64,000 nucleotides of DNA from Mycolicibacterium grossiae (lineage in GTDB: Bacteria; Actinomycetota; Actinomycetes; Mycobacteriales; Mycobacteriaceae), in contig NZ_CP043474.1 in assembly GCF_008329645.1 (NCBI RefSeq), positions 3,348,001-3,412,000 on the forward strand. Reading direction: 5' to 3'. The notes beneath the pieces are model-generated. The model had not been told where the DNA came from and searched no databases. It saw nothing but the letters and a program-made list of their open reading frames with translations. Shown here piece after piece: positions 1 through 9,257 of the stretch (its first letter is position 1; each line of letters opens with the position of its first letter). A program made the position numbers and the translations under genes.

Positions 1-65
1 ACCGCGCGAGCCCCATCCCGCCGTGGTCCGCTGACACCGGCGCTCCGGGTCGTCAGACTGGAGCC

Positions 66-839
66 ATGCGCACCCCACCGCAGTGCTGGCTGACCGACAT
101 GGATGGCGTTCTCGTGCGGGAGGAGCAGGCGCTGCCCGGCGCCGCCGAGTTCCTCGAAGCGCTCACCGCGCGCGAGCGGCCGTTCCTCGTGTTGACCAAC
201 AACTCGATCTTCACCCCGCGCGACCTCGCCGCCCGGCTGCTGCGGTCCGGTCTGGCGGTGCCCGAGGAGTCGATCTGGACCTCGGCGCTCGCGACCGCGG
301 CGTTCCTGCACGACCAGCTGCCCAGCGGCTCCGCCTACGTCATCGGCGAAGCGGGACTGACCACGGCCCTACACCACGTCGGCTACACGCTGACCGACAT
401 CGAGCCCGACTTCGTGGTGCTCGGCGAGACCAGGACCTACTCGTTCGAGGCCATCACCAAGGCCATCCGGCTCATCCTCGGCGGCGCGCGCTTCATCGCG
501 ACCAACCCGGACGTCACCGGCCCGTCGGCAGAGGGTCCGCTACCGGCCACCGGGTCGGTCGCGGCGCTCATCACCAAGGCGACCGGCCGGGAGCCGTACT
601 TCGTCGGCAAGCCCAATCCGATGATGTTCCGCAGCGCGCTCAACCGCATCGAGGCGCATTCGGAGAACACCGTCATGGTCGGCGATCGGATGGACACCGA
701 CGTCGTGGCCGGCATCGAGGCCGGCCTGGAGACGATCCTCGTCCTCACCGGCTCCACCTCGCGCTCGGACATCGAGCGCTATCCGTTCCGCCCCAGCCGG
801 GTGCTCGACTCCATCGCGGACGCCGTCGCGCTGGTCTGA
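66..839 (+). CDS. HAD-IIA family sugar-phosphatase-like hydrolase (NagD-like)
   Basis: A 257-residue haloacid dehalogenase-type phosphatase, probably cytoplasmic. The nucleophile motif DMDG is at residues 11-14, the second motif LTNN at about 43-46, a GKPNP lysine motif at about 180, and the acidic metal motif GDRMDTD at about 205. The length and the cap between motifs II and III fit the NagD/subfamily IIA group, which dephosphorylates small phosphorylated sugars or nucleotides. The true substrate cannot be read from the sequence. The ATG at 66 follows a GGAG-like stretch. The next gene starts about 60 bases downstream on the same strand. Confidence 0.85.
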   Translation: MRTPPQCWLTDMDGVLVREEQALPGAAEFLEALTARERPFLVLTNNSIFTPRDLAARLLRSGLAVPEESIWTSALATAAFLHDQLPSGSAYVIGEAGLTTALHHVGYTLTDIEPDFVVLGETRTYSFEAITKAIRLILGGARFIATNPDVTGPSAEGPLPATGSVAALITKATGREPYFVGKPNPMMFRSALNRIEAHSENTVMVGDRMDTDVVAGIEAGLETILVLTGSTSRSDIERYPFRPSRVLDSIADAVALV

Positions 840-897
840 CGGCACGGGCTCGGTGTGACGACACGGCGCTGGTGTGCCGGCTGACTATCGTGTCCGG

Positions 898-2109
898 GTG
901 ACCTCCTCCGGCGCGCAGGACGCGTCCCGCCCCCTCGCGGGCGTGCGGATCATCGAGATCTCCAGCTTCGTAGCCGTGCCTCTCGCCGGGATGACGCTGG
1001 CGCAGCTCGGCGCCGACGTGGTGCGGGTGGACCCGGTCGGCGGTGCCGCGGACTACCGCCGCTGGCCGGTGACCGACGAGGGCGACAGCATCTACTGGGC
1101 GGGGCTCAACAAGGGCAAGCAGTCCGTCGCGGTCGACGTCCGCTCCGCCGAGGGCCAGGACGTGGTGCAGCGTCTCATCGCCGACGCCGGCGTCCTCATC
1201 ACCAATGCCGCCGGGCGCGACTGGCATTCGCACGAGGTGCTGGAACGACTGCGGCCCGACCTGATTCACGTCGAGGTGTCCGGCCGTGCCGACGGCGGCA
1301 CCGGCGTCGACTACACGGTGAATGCCGGCATCGGCTTCCCGCTGGTGACGGGGCCCGCCGATCTCGACGTGCCGGTGAATCACGTGCTGCCGGCGTGGGA
1401 CGTGGCGTGTGGGCTGTACACCGCGCTGGCCGTGCTCGCCGCCGTGCGGCACCGCGACGCCACCGGTGCCGGGCAGCGGGTGTCGATCCCGCTGGAGAAC
1501 GTCGCGCTCGCCACGGCGGGCAATCTGAGCTTCCTCACCGAGGCCATGGTGACCGGCACGTCGCGCGCGCGGCTCGGCAATGCGATCTACGGCCAGTACG
1601 GCCAGCAGTTCAGCAGTGCTGACGGCGCCGCCTTCATGGTCGTCGCCCTCACCAACCGGCACTTCCGCGACCTCACCGAGCTGACCGGCACGTCGTCCGC
1701 GGTCGAGGCGCTGGGGCGCAGTCTGGGCGTCGACTTCACCGACGAGGGCGAGCGCTTCCGGCACCGCGACGCACTCACCGGGCTGTTCACCGTGTGGTTC
1801 GCCGGCCACACCGCCGCCGAGGTGACCGAGGCCTTGTCGGCGACGTCCATCCTGTGGGAGCGCTACCGCGACTTCGCCGAGGTGGCCGCCGATCCCAAGG
1901 TGACCGCCAACCCGCTGTTCACCGCCCTCGAGCAACCCCGCGTCGGGACGTATCTCGCGCCCGGGCTCCCGCTGGCGATCGACGGCGCCTACCCGCCCGC
2001 GGTCGCCGCGCCGGCCCTCGGCGACCACACCGCGTCCGTCCTCGCCGACCGGCTGGGCCTGTCGGACGCCGACGTCGCCGCCCTGCGCGACGCGGGGACC
2101 GTCGCGTGA
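898..2109 (+). CDS. CaiB/BaiF family (class III) CoA-transferase
   Basis: A 403-residue family III CoA-transferase that would move CoA between carboxylic acids. The N-terminus shows the family signature: LAGVRIIEISSFVAVPLAGMT, then LGADVVRVDPVGG and a NKGKQSVAVDV stretch. I chose the GTG at 898; an in-frame GTG at 874 would add eight residues that are not family-like. Its TGA overlaps the GTG of the next gene, a thioesterase, so the two are translationally coupled and probably act on the same acyl-CoA. A second, divergent member of the family is at 53209. The substrate is unknown. Confidence 0.85.
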   Translation: MTSSGAQDASRPLAGVRIIEISSFVAVPLAGMTLAQLGADVVRVDPVGGAADYRRWPVTDEGDSIYWAGLNKGKQSVAVDVRSAEGQDVVQRLIADAGVLITNAAGRDWHSHEVLERLRPDLIHVEVSGRADGGTGVDYTVNAGIGFPLVTGPADLDVPVNHVLPAWDVACGLYTALAVLAAVRHRDATGAGQRVSIPLENVALATAGNLSFLTEAMVTGTSRARLGNAIYGQYGQQFSSADGAAFMVVALTNRHFRDLTELTGTSSAVEALGRSLGVDFTDEGERFRHRDALTGLFTVWFAGHTAAEVTEALSATSILWERYRDFAEVAADPKVTANPLFTALEQPRVGTYLAPGLPLAIDGAYPPAVAAPALGDHTASVLADRLGLSDADVAALRDAGTVA

Positions 2110-2918
2110 GCAGGCTCCTGGCGCTGCTCGCCGTGCGGCAGCGCGACGACGGCCGCTTCCTGGGGCCGGCGAGCGGGCCGGCGGGCAAGCGGGCGTTCGG
2201 CGGTCAGTTCATGGGGCAGAGCCTCGCCGCCGCGGCGGCGACCGTCGACGCGGCCAAGCTCCCCACCACCATGCACCTGCAGTTTCTCCGGGGCGGTGAG
2301 GCCGGTGATCCCGTCGAGTACGTGGTCACGCCGGTCTACGACGGCCGCACGACGAGCGCCCGGCGCGTGGACGCCTTCCAGGCGGGCCGTCTGCTGACCA
2401 CGGCCACCGCGTCGTTCGCGGTGCCGCTACCGGGCCCCGAGCACGGTCACCGCGAGACACTGCCGGACGACCCGGAGGCGTTGGAGCGCACCGGCCCCGC
2501 GGGGCCCGCCCCGTCGATGCCGCTCGACGAGATCGACGTGCGCCTCGTCGACGACTGGTCGTCGGGGGAGTTCGTCCGGCGGCTGTGGTGGCGCGTCACC
2601 GTGCCGCTGCCCGACGATCCGCTGCTGCACACCGTCATCGCGGTGTACGTCGCCGACGTCTACATGATCGACCCGGCGCTGGTGGTGCACGGACATTCGA
2701 TGGTGGCGCGCAGCCACCGCAGCGGCACCACCGATTCGTCGGTCTGGTGTCACCGGCCGGTGCGGGCGGACCGGTGGAACCTGGTGGAGACCAGGTCGCC
2801 GGCAGCTGCGCGCGGACGCGGTGTGATCACCGGCAGCCTGCTGGGTGCCGACGGCGCGATCGCCGCGACGCTCGCGCAGGAGGGCCTCATCGCCGAGCGG
2901 GAGCCGGCGCGGGACTGA
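2106..2918 (+). CDS. Acyl-CoA thioesterase, TesB-like double hotdog
   Basis: A 270-residue acyl-CoA thioesterase that would hydrolyse acyl-CoA to free acid and CoA. Both halves of a TesB-type double hotdog are visible: FGGQFMGQSLAAA in the N-terminal half, and a C-terminal SSVWCHRP...LVETRSPAA..GRGVITGSL block typical of the family. The GTG at 2106 overlaps the stop of the CoA-transferase by four bases, which fixes the start and implies co-translation. The last 32 bases overlap, convergently, the 3' end of the ligase/acyltransferase gene on the other strand. Confidence 0.85.
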   Translation: MSRLLALLAVRQRDDGRFLGPASGPAGKRAFGGQFMGQSLAAAAATVDAAKLPTTMHLQFLRGGEAGDPVEYVVTPVYDGRTTSARRVDAFQAGRLLTTATASFAVPLPGPEHGHRETLPDDPEALERTGPAGPAPSMPLDEIDVRLVDDWSSGEFVRRLWWRVTVPLPDDPLLHTVIAVYVADVYMIDPALVVHGHSMVARSHRSGTTDSSVWCHRPVRADRWNLVETRSPAAARGRGVITGSLLGADGAIAATLAQEGLIAEREPARD

Positions 2919-5448
2919 CGGCCGCGCCGTGGCGCAACCGGAGCCACCGCCGGACCACCGTCAGCAGCTGCGTCAGCACGATGCCGACCGCGACCGCGGC
3001 GATCACGCCGAGCAGCCGGTGCTCGCCGAACAGCGGATACACCTGGTAGTGGGTCAGGTAGGTGAACAGCGACGCCTCGGCCACCAGCCCGGCGGTCACC
3101 GTCAGCGCCGACGGGCAGCGGATGGCGGGCAGCCAGATGAGCAGCGCGAGGCCGACGAACACCAGCGCCTCGCGCTTCGGCTGCCCGAAGTAGCCGACGA
3201 TGCCGACCGCCAGGACGGCGGTGACGAACAGCCGCTGCCACACCGTCGAGGACTTGGCCGCCGCCCAGCCGACCGCGAAGAACCAGAACGCCAGCACGGT
3301 GAACCAGGCGTCGTGGCCGAGGCCGAATCCGAACACGTCCCACCGCAACGCCATGCCCAGGGCGAGGAACGCGACGGCGACGCCGAACGGCCAGCGGCGT
3401 TCGGCGCGGTCGCCGAGCGGCGTCCAGCACAGCAGCGCCAGGGCGAGAAGCACCCACACCAGCACTTCGACGAACCACAGCCGGCCCGCGGTCAAGCTGT
3501 CGTGCGGGCCGAGGAACTTGTTGAGCAACAACAGGTTCGACGGGGTGTAGTCGTCGGTGATGAGCAACGCGATCGCGATCCACGCGATGGACGGCACGGC
3601 GATCCACGCGATGGTGCCGGCGAGGTGCCGGGCGCGGGTCGCCCGGGGCAGCGGCGTGAGGCAGAAGCGACCGAAGTTGTAGCCGGCGACACCGAGCAGG
3701 ACGTGGGCGCCGCCCCACAGCACCCACAGCTCGGCGTGCGAACCGGCGACCAGGACGATCGCGGCCGCCCGCAGCGCGACGCTCGTCTCCAGTGTCGTGC
3801 CCCACCATCGGCGCGTCCGGCGCGTGACCTGCAGTTCGCGCAGCGGGCGGCGCTGCCAGTCGCTCGGGAGATGTCCCAGGGCGCGCTCCAGCCGCACCGA
3901 CATCGCGACGTAGGACAGCGAGTTGCCGCCCAGGTCGACGAAGCTCTGCTGCGGGTCGATGCGTTCCGGGTCGAGCTGCAGGACGTCGGCGAACAGCCCA
4001 CGCAGGTCGAGGGCGTCGTCGGCCTCGTCGCTGCGTTCGGCCTCGTCGCTGCGTTCGGCGGCGAGCACGGGCAGCCTGCGGTAGTCGGGCTTGCCGGTGG
4101 GCAGGCGTGGGATGTCGTCGACGTCGAGCACCCGGATCGCGGCGCGGGGCAGGCCCGAGGCGTCTGCCGCCGCGGCCGCGACGTCGCAGTCCGGCGGCCG
4201 TGCGGCGGCGGCGACCAGCAGCTGCCCGTCGCCTGCGGTGCAGATCGCGGTGATGCCGTCGGCCAGCAGGCCGCCCTCGACGCGCTGCAGGTCGATCCGC
4301 AACCCGTAGAGCTTGACGAACCGGTCGCGGCGGCCGAGGACCTCGTAGAGCCCGTCGTCGCCGACGCGCGCGACGTCGCCGGTGCGGAGTTCGTCGACGG
4401 TCGGGCCGTCGCGCAGGTCGTCGCGGGCGTGCGCGTAGCCCATCATGACGTTGGGTCCGCGGTAGACGAGTTCGCCCGTGCCGTCGGCCATGCCGTCGCC
4501 CGCGTCGATCCGGAAGGAGCCGCCGGGGATCGGCACGCCGATCGCGGTGGGGCGGTCGGCGGCCAGGTGCGGTGGCAGGTACGCCATCCGCGCGGTCGCC
4601 TCGGTCGCGCCGTACATCACGAACAGCTGCCAGCCGCGCCGCGCGCCGAGGTCGGCGTAGCGGCGCACCCGCTCCGGGGCCAGCCGCCCGCCGGCCTGTG
4701 TGACGTAGCGCAGGTCCGGCAGCGCCATGTCGGCGAAGCCGACCCGGTCGAGCAGGTCGAACGTGTGCGGTACCCCGGCGAACGTCGTGCCGCGGTGCGC
4801 CCGCAACAGGGCCCAGAAGTCGTCGTCGACGACCGAGCGGTCGGTGAGGATCAGCCCCGCCCCTCGAAGCAGGTGGCTGTGCACCACCGACAGGCCGTAG
4901 CAGTAAGACATCGGCAGTGTCGTGGCCGCCCGGTCGGTCGGCGCGATGTCGAGGTAGTCGGCGATCGAGGCGGCGTTGGCGGCGAGGTTCGCCCGGGACA
5001 GCCGGACCAGCTTCGGCGATCCGGTGCTGCCCGACGTGGACAGCAGCAGCGCCAGGTCCGGGTGCAGCGCAGTCGGCGTGCGGTGGCGCCGAATCTCGGT
5101 GCGGCCGTCGCGCACCAGCACGTCGGGCCGGTAGGTGTCGACGACCGCGGAGTGATCGCCGCCGGCGGGCAACGGCAGCACCACGTGGCCTCCGGCGAGG
5201 GCCGCGAGGTAGGTGGTCAGGGTGGCGAGGTCGTTGCGGGTCTCCAGGAGCACCAGTCGGCGTGGGGTGCCGAACTCGGCGGCGCGCGCCGCGACGTCGG
5301 CGGCCAGCTCGGCGTAGCCGACGGTGCCGTCGGCGGTGTGCACGGCGGGCCGGTCGCCGAACCCGGCGAGGTGGGCGACGACGTCGTCGAACATGGTCGG
5401 GCCGTCGAACATGTTTGGGCCGTCGAACGTGGTCGGGCCGTCGGCCAT
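2887..5448 (-). CDS. Adenylation domain - carrier protein - membrane acyltransferase fusion
   Basis: An 853-residue three-part protein. Residues about 25-465 are an AMP-forming ligase: the P-loop-like STSGSTGSPK is at about 138-147, YGATE at 280-284, TGDVARVGDDG at about 357 and PTGKPDYRRL near 451. A carrier domain follows with the phosphopantetheine serine in LGGNS at about 511. From about 560 to 845 there are roughly nine or ten hydrophobic helices resembling acyltransferase-3 membrane proteins (SLFTYLTHYQVYP near the end). I infer that it activates an acid, holds it as a thioester and transfers it at the membrane. The ATG overlaps the TGA of the ABC ATPase gene (TGATG), so it is the distal gene of the importer operon. 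The acid and the acceptor are unknown. Confidence 0.75.
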   Translation of the reverse strand: MADGPTTFDGPNMFDGPTMFDDVVAHLAGFGDRPAVHTADGTVGYAELAADVAARAAEFGTPRRLVLLETRNDLATLTTYLAALAGGHVVLPLPAGGDHSAVVDTYRPDVLVRDGRTEIRRHRTPTALHPDLALLLSTSGSTGSPKLVRLSRANLAANAASIADYLDIAPTDRAATTLPMSYCYGLSVVHSHLLRGAGLILTDRSVVDDDFWALLRAHRGTTFAGVPHTFDLLDRVGFADMALPDLRYVTQAGGRLAPERVRRYADLGARRGWQLFVMYGATEATARMAYLPPHLAADRPTAIGVPIPGGSFRIDAGDGMADGTGELVYRGPNVMMGYAHARDDLRDGPTVDELRTGDVARVGDDGLYEVLGRRDRFVKLYGLRIDLQRVEGGLLADGITAICTAGDGQLLVAAAARPPDCDVAAAAADASGLPRAAIRVLDVDDIPRLPTGKPDYRRLPVLAAERSDEAERSDEADDALDLRGLFADVLQLDPERIDPQQSFVDLGGNSLSYVAMSVRLERALGHLPSDWQRRPLRELQVTRRTRRWWGTTLETSVALRAAAIVLVAGSHAELWVLWGGAHVLLGVAGYNFGRFCLTPLPRATRARHLAGTIAWIAVPSIAWIAIALLITDDYTPSNLLLLNKFLGPHDSLTAGRLWFVEVLVWVLLALALLCWTPLGDRAERRWPFGVAVAFLALGMALRWDVFGFGLGHDAWFTVLAFWFFAVGWAAAKSSTVWQRLFVTAVLAVGIVGYFGQPKREALVFVGLALLIWLPAIRCPSALTVTAGLVAEASLFTYLTHYQVYPLFGEHRLLGVIAAVAVGIVLTQLLTVVRRWLRLRHGAAVSPAPAPARR
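4022..4057. repeat. Two exact 18-bp tandem units inside the ligase fusion gene
   Basis: The unit GCCTCGTCGCTGCGTTCG occurs twice without a break. It encodes AERSDE repeated in the linker between the adenylation and carrier domains. The 18-bp unit keeps the frame, so copy-number change would alter only linker length. Confidence 0.9.
5383..5436. repeat. Three imperfect 18-bp tandem units at the start of the ligase fusion gene
   Basis: Three consecutive 18-base units, each ending in GG after a GTCGAACATG-like core, encode a repeated FDGP(N/T)MFD peptide immediately after the start codon. The repeat precedes the folded adenylation domain and looks like a low-complexity leader open to slippage. 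Confidence 0.75.
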
Positions 5449-6494
5449 CACGGGCGCCGGTCGCCGAACACCACGGCGGCGCCCGCGACCTGGATGCGCA
5501 CCTTGGCGTCGACCGAGGGCGGCGCGACGCTGTGCTGGCGCACCGTGATGGGATCGACGTCGGCGCCGAGGTCGACGGTCAGCAGCACGTCGTGGCCCCG
5601 GAACTCCGAGGACAGCACGGTGGCGAGCCCGTCGCCGCGGTCGTCGTCGGCCACCGTGACCGCTTCGAGCTGTTCGGGGCGCAGCATCAGCGTGCCCGGT
5701 CCGTCGGACGCGCCCTTGCGCAACGGCAGCCGGCCGAGGGGGCTGTCGGCGACGCCGCCGTCGACGGTGCAGGGGAGCAGGACGCAGTCGCCGAGAAATT
5801 CGGCGGTGAAGCGATCGTCGGGGTCGCGGTAGACCTGTTGCGGCGTCCCCACTTTCGTGAAGCGGCCGTCGCGCATCACGGCGACCTGGTCGGCGATCGA
5901 CAGCGCCTCCTCCTGGTCGTGGGTGACCAGCAGGGTCGTCACGCCCGCGTCGGCGAGCAGCGCCGCGACGGCCTTGCGGGTCGAGGCGCGCAGGCCGGTG
6001 TCGAGTGCGCTGAACGGTTCGTCGAGCAGCATGATGGCGGGCTGCCGGGCGAGGGCACGCGCGAGCGCGACCCGCTGCTGCTGGCCTCCGCTCAGTTCGT
6101 GCGGGCGGCGGTCGGCGTGGGCCGCGTCCAGGGAGACCGTCTGCAGGAGTTCGGTGACGCGGTCGCGGACCCGCCTGCCGCGGCCGGGCAACCCGTAGGC
6201 GATGTTCTGCCCGACGGTGAGGTGCGGGAACAGCGCGCCGTCCTGCGCCACGTAGCCGACGTCGCGCCGATGCGCTGGCACGCCGGTGACCCGTCGTCCG
6301 GCGATCGCCACCGTGCCCGCGTCCGGTGTCTCGAAGCCCGCCACCAGCCGCAACAGCGTGGTCTTGCCGCAGCCGGAGGCGCCGACGACCGCGGTGATGG
6401 TGCCGGGCGCGACGTCGAGGTCGACGCCGTGCAGCACGGTGTGGCCGTCGAAGGCCTTGACCAGCCCGGCCACCTCGAGCGCCCGCGCGGTCAC
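5448..6494 (-). CDS. Iron(III)-type ABC transporter ATP-binding protein (FbpC-like)
   Basis: A 348-residue importer ATPase. It has Walker A GASGCGKTT at about 36-44, the signature LSGGQQQR, Walker B IMLLDEPF, the D-loop SALD and the switch histidine in LLVTHDQEEA. A C-terminal regulatory (TOBE-like) domain follows, as in FbpC and other iron or polyamine importers. The GTG at 6494 overlaps the permease stop by four bases (GTGA), and its own TGA overlaps the start of the ligase fusion gene. The order binding protein, permease, ATPase is that of Fe(III) importers, but thiamine or a phosphonate cannot be excluded. Confidence 0.85.
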   Translation of the reverse strand: MTARALEVAGLVKAFDGHTVLHGVDLDVAPGTITAVVGASGCGKTTLLRLVAGFETPDAGTVAIAGRRVTGVPAHRRDVGYVAQDGALFPHLTVGQNIAYGLPGRGRRVRDRVTELLQTVSLDAAHADRRPHELSGGQQQRVALARALARQPAIMLLDEPFSALDTGLRASTRKAVAALLADAGVTTLLVTHDQEEALSIADQVAVMRDGRFTKVGTPQQVYRDPDDRFTAEFLGDCVLLPCTVDGGVADSPLGRLPLRKGASDGPGTLMLRPEQLEAVTVADDDRGDGLATVLSSEFRGHDVLLTVDLGADVDPITVRQHSVAPPSVDAKVRIQVAGAAVVFGDRRP

Positions 6495-8104
6495 AGCGCG
6501 GCCGCCCGGGTCGACTGGCGGAACAGCACGATCGTGACCGGGACGGCCAGCAGCACCAGCAGCAGCGCGTACGGCGCCGCGCCGGCGTAGGCCAGTTCGC
6601 TCGACAGCGACCAGAACCGCATCGCCAGGGTGTTCGTGCCGGTCGGCGCGAGCAGCAGGGTGGCGGTGAGTTCGGTGGCGACCGCGACGAAGACGAGCGA
6701 TGCGCCGGCCGCGGCGGCGGGGGCGGTCAGGCGCAGCGTCACCCGCAGGAACGTCCACGTCGGAGAGATCCCGAGCGAGCGCGACGCCTCCTCGAGTCCG
6801 GGCGGCACCTGCGCCAGACCCGAACGCAGATTGACCATCGCCCGCGGCAGGAACATCAGCACGTACGCCGCCAGCACCAGCGTCGCCGTCTGATACAGCG
6901 GGGGAGCGAAGCGGATCGCGACGGTCACCAGTGCGAGGGCGGTGACGATGCCCGGCATCGAGCTGGTGACGAAGTTCGAACCCTCGACGAAGCGAGCGAA
7001 GACGCCGCGGTAGCGCACCGCGACCCAGGCGAACGGGAAGGCCAGCAGCGTCGTCAGCGCGGCGGCGGCACCGGCCAGGGCGATGGTCTGCAGCGTCGAC
7101 GGCAGCAGCACGTCGACGTCCCACACCGCGCTGCCGCCGATCCACAGCCAGCGCAGCACGGTCCACGCCGGCACGCCGAGCGCAAGGACTGCCAGCGCGG
7201 TGAGCCCGGCCAGCGCGGGCAGCGCCCACGCGCCGAGCCGCTGCGGCGTCGAACCGCGTTGGGCACCGCCGCCGACGCGGGCGTAGCGCGCGCTGCCGCG
7301 GACGCCGGCTTCGCCGACCAACAGCACCAGGCACAGCAGGATGAGGATGCCGGCCAGCGTGCTGCCCGCGGCACCGTTGAACGTCGCCTGGAACTGCTCG
7401 AAGATCGCGGTGGTGAAGGTGGAGAAGCGCAGCATCGCGAACGCGCCGTACTCGGCGAGCAGGTGCACGCCGATCAGCAGCCCGCCGCCGAGCACCGCGA
7501 GCCGCAGCTGCGGCAGCACGACCCGCCAGAACACCGCGCCGGGGCCGGATCCCAGCGCCCGCGCCGACTCCTCGATTGCCGGGTCCAGGCGGCGCAGCGT
7601 CGCGGCGGCGGGGACGTAGACGAACGGGAAATAGGACAGCGTCGCCACCAGGAGACCGGCGCCGAAGCCGTGCAGCGTGGGCACGACGCTGACCCAGGCG
7701 TAGCTGTTGATGAACGCGGGCACCGCCAGCGGCGCGACGAACAGCGGGCGCCACACCGCGCGGCCGGGTACGTCGGTGCGCTCGACCAGCCAGGCGGCGG
7801 CCACGCCGAGCACGATGCAGATCGGCACCGTGACGACGACCAGCCCGACGGTGTTGACCAGCAGTTCCAGGACGCGGGGCCGGGCGACGAGGGCGTACAG
7901 CTCGCCGCCGCCGAGCGAGGCCACCGACCACACGACGTAGCCGATCGGGATGACGGTGGCGGCGACCAGCAGGACCACGGCGCCGGTCACCACGGGGCCG
8001 GGGCGACCGCCCCGGGCACGGCCGGCGCCGGTCGTCACGGCGGCCGGCGCGAGCGGCGACGCGGCGACGGCGACGTCGGGATCGGTGGCAACCACCTCAC
8101 TCAC
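6491..8104 (-). CDS. Iron(III)-type ABC transporter permease, fused two-domain (FbpB-like)
   Basis: A 537-residue inner-membrane permease with two homologous halves of about six helices each, as in FbpB. Each half carries an EAA coupling loop: EESARALGSGPGAVFWRVVLP in the first half and EEASRSLGISPTWTFLRVTLR in the second. The start is the GTG at 8104, four bases after the binding-protein stop. The N-terminal 30 residues are cytoplasmic and Ala/Gly rich. It would carry the substrate delivered by the neighbouring lipoprotein, powered by the ATPase downstream. Confidence 0.87.
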   Translation of the reverse strand: MSEVVATDPDVAVAASPLAPAAVTTGAGRARGGRPGPVVTGAVVLLVAATVIPIGYVVWSVASLGGGELYALVARPRVLELLVNTVGLVVVTVPICIVLGVAAAWLVERTDVPGRAVWRPLFVAPLAVPAFINSYAWVSVVPTLHGFGAGLLVATLSYFPFVYVPAAATLRRLDPAIEESARALGSGPGAVFWRVVLPQLRLAVLGGGLLIGVHLLAEYGAFAMLRFSTFTTAIFEQFQATFNGAAGSTLAGILILLCLVLLVGEAGVRGSARYARVGGGAQRGSTPQRLGAWALPALAGLTALAVLALGVPAWTVLRWLWIGGSAVWDVDVLLPSTLQTIALAGAAAALTTLLAFPFAWVAVRYRGVFARFVEGSNFVTSSMPGIVTALALVTVAIRFAPPLYQTATLVLAAYVLMFLPRAMVNLRSGLAQVPPGLEEASRSLGISPTWTFLRVTLRLTAPAAAAGASLVFVAVATELTATLLLAPTGTNTLAMRFWSLSSELAYAGAAPYALLLVLLAVPVTIVLFRQSTRAAAL

Positions 8105-8108
8105 CCAT

Positions 8109-9134
8109 CTAGAGCAGACCCGCCTTGGTCATCAGGTCGGTGACCTTCTGCGCGTCGAGGTTCGACGGGTTGACGGCGGGAGCCTGCAGGTCGGCGAGCG
8201 GCACCAGCGCCGGGTTGGCGGGAACGCCGCTGGCGACCGGGTACTCGAACGACGTGCCCTTCTCCAGCACCTCCTGACCGGCCTTGCTGGTGATGAAGGT
8301 GAGGAACTTCTGCGCGTCGGCCTTCTTCTTGCTGGAGTTCAGGATGCCGCCGCCGGAGATGGAGACGAACGCGCCGGGGTCCTGGTTGCGGAAGTAGTGC
8401 AGCGCGGTGTTGCCGCTGATCTCCTTGGTCTCGGCCTGATCGCGGAACCAGTAGTAGTGGTAGATGATGCCGCCGTCGACCTGCCCGTCGTTGACCGCGC
8501 GCAGCGTCGCGATGTTGTCGGAGTAGATCTCCGCACCCGCCTTCATGCCGGCCAGCCACTGCGAGGTGGCCTGTTCGCCGGTCAGTTCCAGCATGGCGGC
8601 GACGATGGCCTGGAAGTCCGGCTTGACCGGCGGGGCGCCCCAGCGGCCCTTCCACTGCGGGTTCTGCAGGTCCATGATCGAGCGCGGCAGCTGCGCCTCG
8701 GTCAGCTTGGTCTTGTTGTAGGCGAACACCGTGGTGCGCGCGGCGACGCCGGTCCACTTGCTGGTGGCGGGCCGGAACTGCGGCGGCACCTGCGAGATGG
8801 TGGCCTGGTCGACGTCGGCGAACAGGCCGGCCTTCTCGACGGCCGCCATCGCGGGGGAGTTCTCGGTGAGGAAGACGTCGGCGGGCGACGAGGCGCCCTC
8901 GGCGATCAGCTGGTTGCCCAGTTCGGTGTCGCCGCCCTGGCGGTAGGTGACCTTGATGCCGGTCTCCTTGGTGAAGGCGTCGATCCACTCCTTGGTCAGC
9001 GATTCGTGCTGTGCGTTGTAGATCAGCAGCCCGTCCTGCTCGTCGGACGACGACGAGCAGGCCGTCAGGCCCACCGCCAGCGCCACCGTGGCCGCCACGG
9101 CGGCGATCCGGCTCCAACGACTCCGACGAAACAT
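8109..9134 (-). CDS. Iron(III)-type ABC transporter substrate-binding lipoprotein (FbpA-like)
   Basis: A 341-residue extracellular binding protein. It has a basic N-terminus, a hydrophobic stretch and a lipobox LTAC with the acylated cysteine at about residue 26, so it is probably membrane-anchored. The mature part begins DGLLIYNAQHESLTKEWIDAFTKETGIKVTYRQGGDTELGNQL, typical of the Fe(III)-binding class. A YYWFR segment around residue 220 could supply tyrosine metal ligands. The ATG at 9134 is preceded by GAAAGG at a good distance. It is the first gene of a four-gene minus-strand operon, with an IdeR-like box just upstream. Confidence 0.87.
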   Translation of the reverse strand: MFRRSRWSRIAAVAATVALAVGLTACSSSSDEQDGLLIYNAQHESLTKEWIDAFTKETGIKVTYRQGGDTELGNQLIAEGASSPADVFLTENSPAMAAVEKAGLFADVDQATISQVPPQFRPATSKWTGVAARTTVFAYNKTKLTEAQLPRSIMDLQNPQWKGRWGAPPVKPDFQAIVAAMLELTGEQATSQWLAGMKAGAEIYSDNIATLRAVNDGQVDGGIIYHYYWFRDQAETKEISGNTALHYFRNQDPGAFVSISGGGILNSSKKKADAQKFLTFITSKAGQEVLEKGTSFEYPVASGVPANPALVPLADLQAPAVNPSNLDAQKVTDLMTKAGLL

Positions 9135-9154
9135 CGACCGGCCTTTCCGCAAGG

Positions 9155-9173
9155 TGAGGATTGCCTAACGAAG
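9155..9173 (-). promoter_or_regulatory. Possible IdeR/DtxR iron-box upstream of the iron-type ABC operon
   Basis: On the plus strand TGAGGATTGCCTAACGAAG matches about 13 of 19 positions of the mycobacterial iron box TTAGGTTAGGCTAACCTAA. It lies 21-39 bases before the binding-protein ATG and directly downstream of a TATCTT that could be a -10 hexamer. A repressor here would block transcription when iron is plentiful. The match is moderate, so this is a suggestion. Confidence 0.4.
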
Positions 9174-9257
9174 ATACCCCGCCGAGCTGTGCGTCCTCGG
9201 CCGGTCGTGGCCTCCGTCAAAGGCGGCTCTCGTGGTGCGGCGGTCGCGACGGCGCGG

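Noticed and set aside
2845..5832. A very long open frame on the plus strand opposite the ligase fusion and ABC ATPase genes
   Set aside because: Its translation is low-complexity (Arg/Gly/Ala/Gln rich) and the opposite strand has fully convincing domains; such shadows are normal at this GC content.
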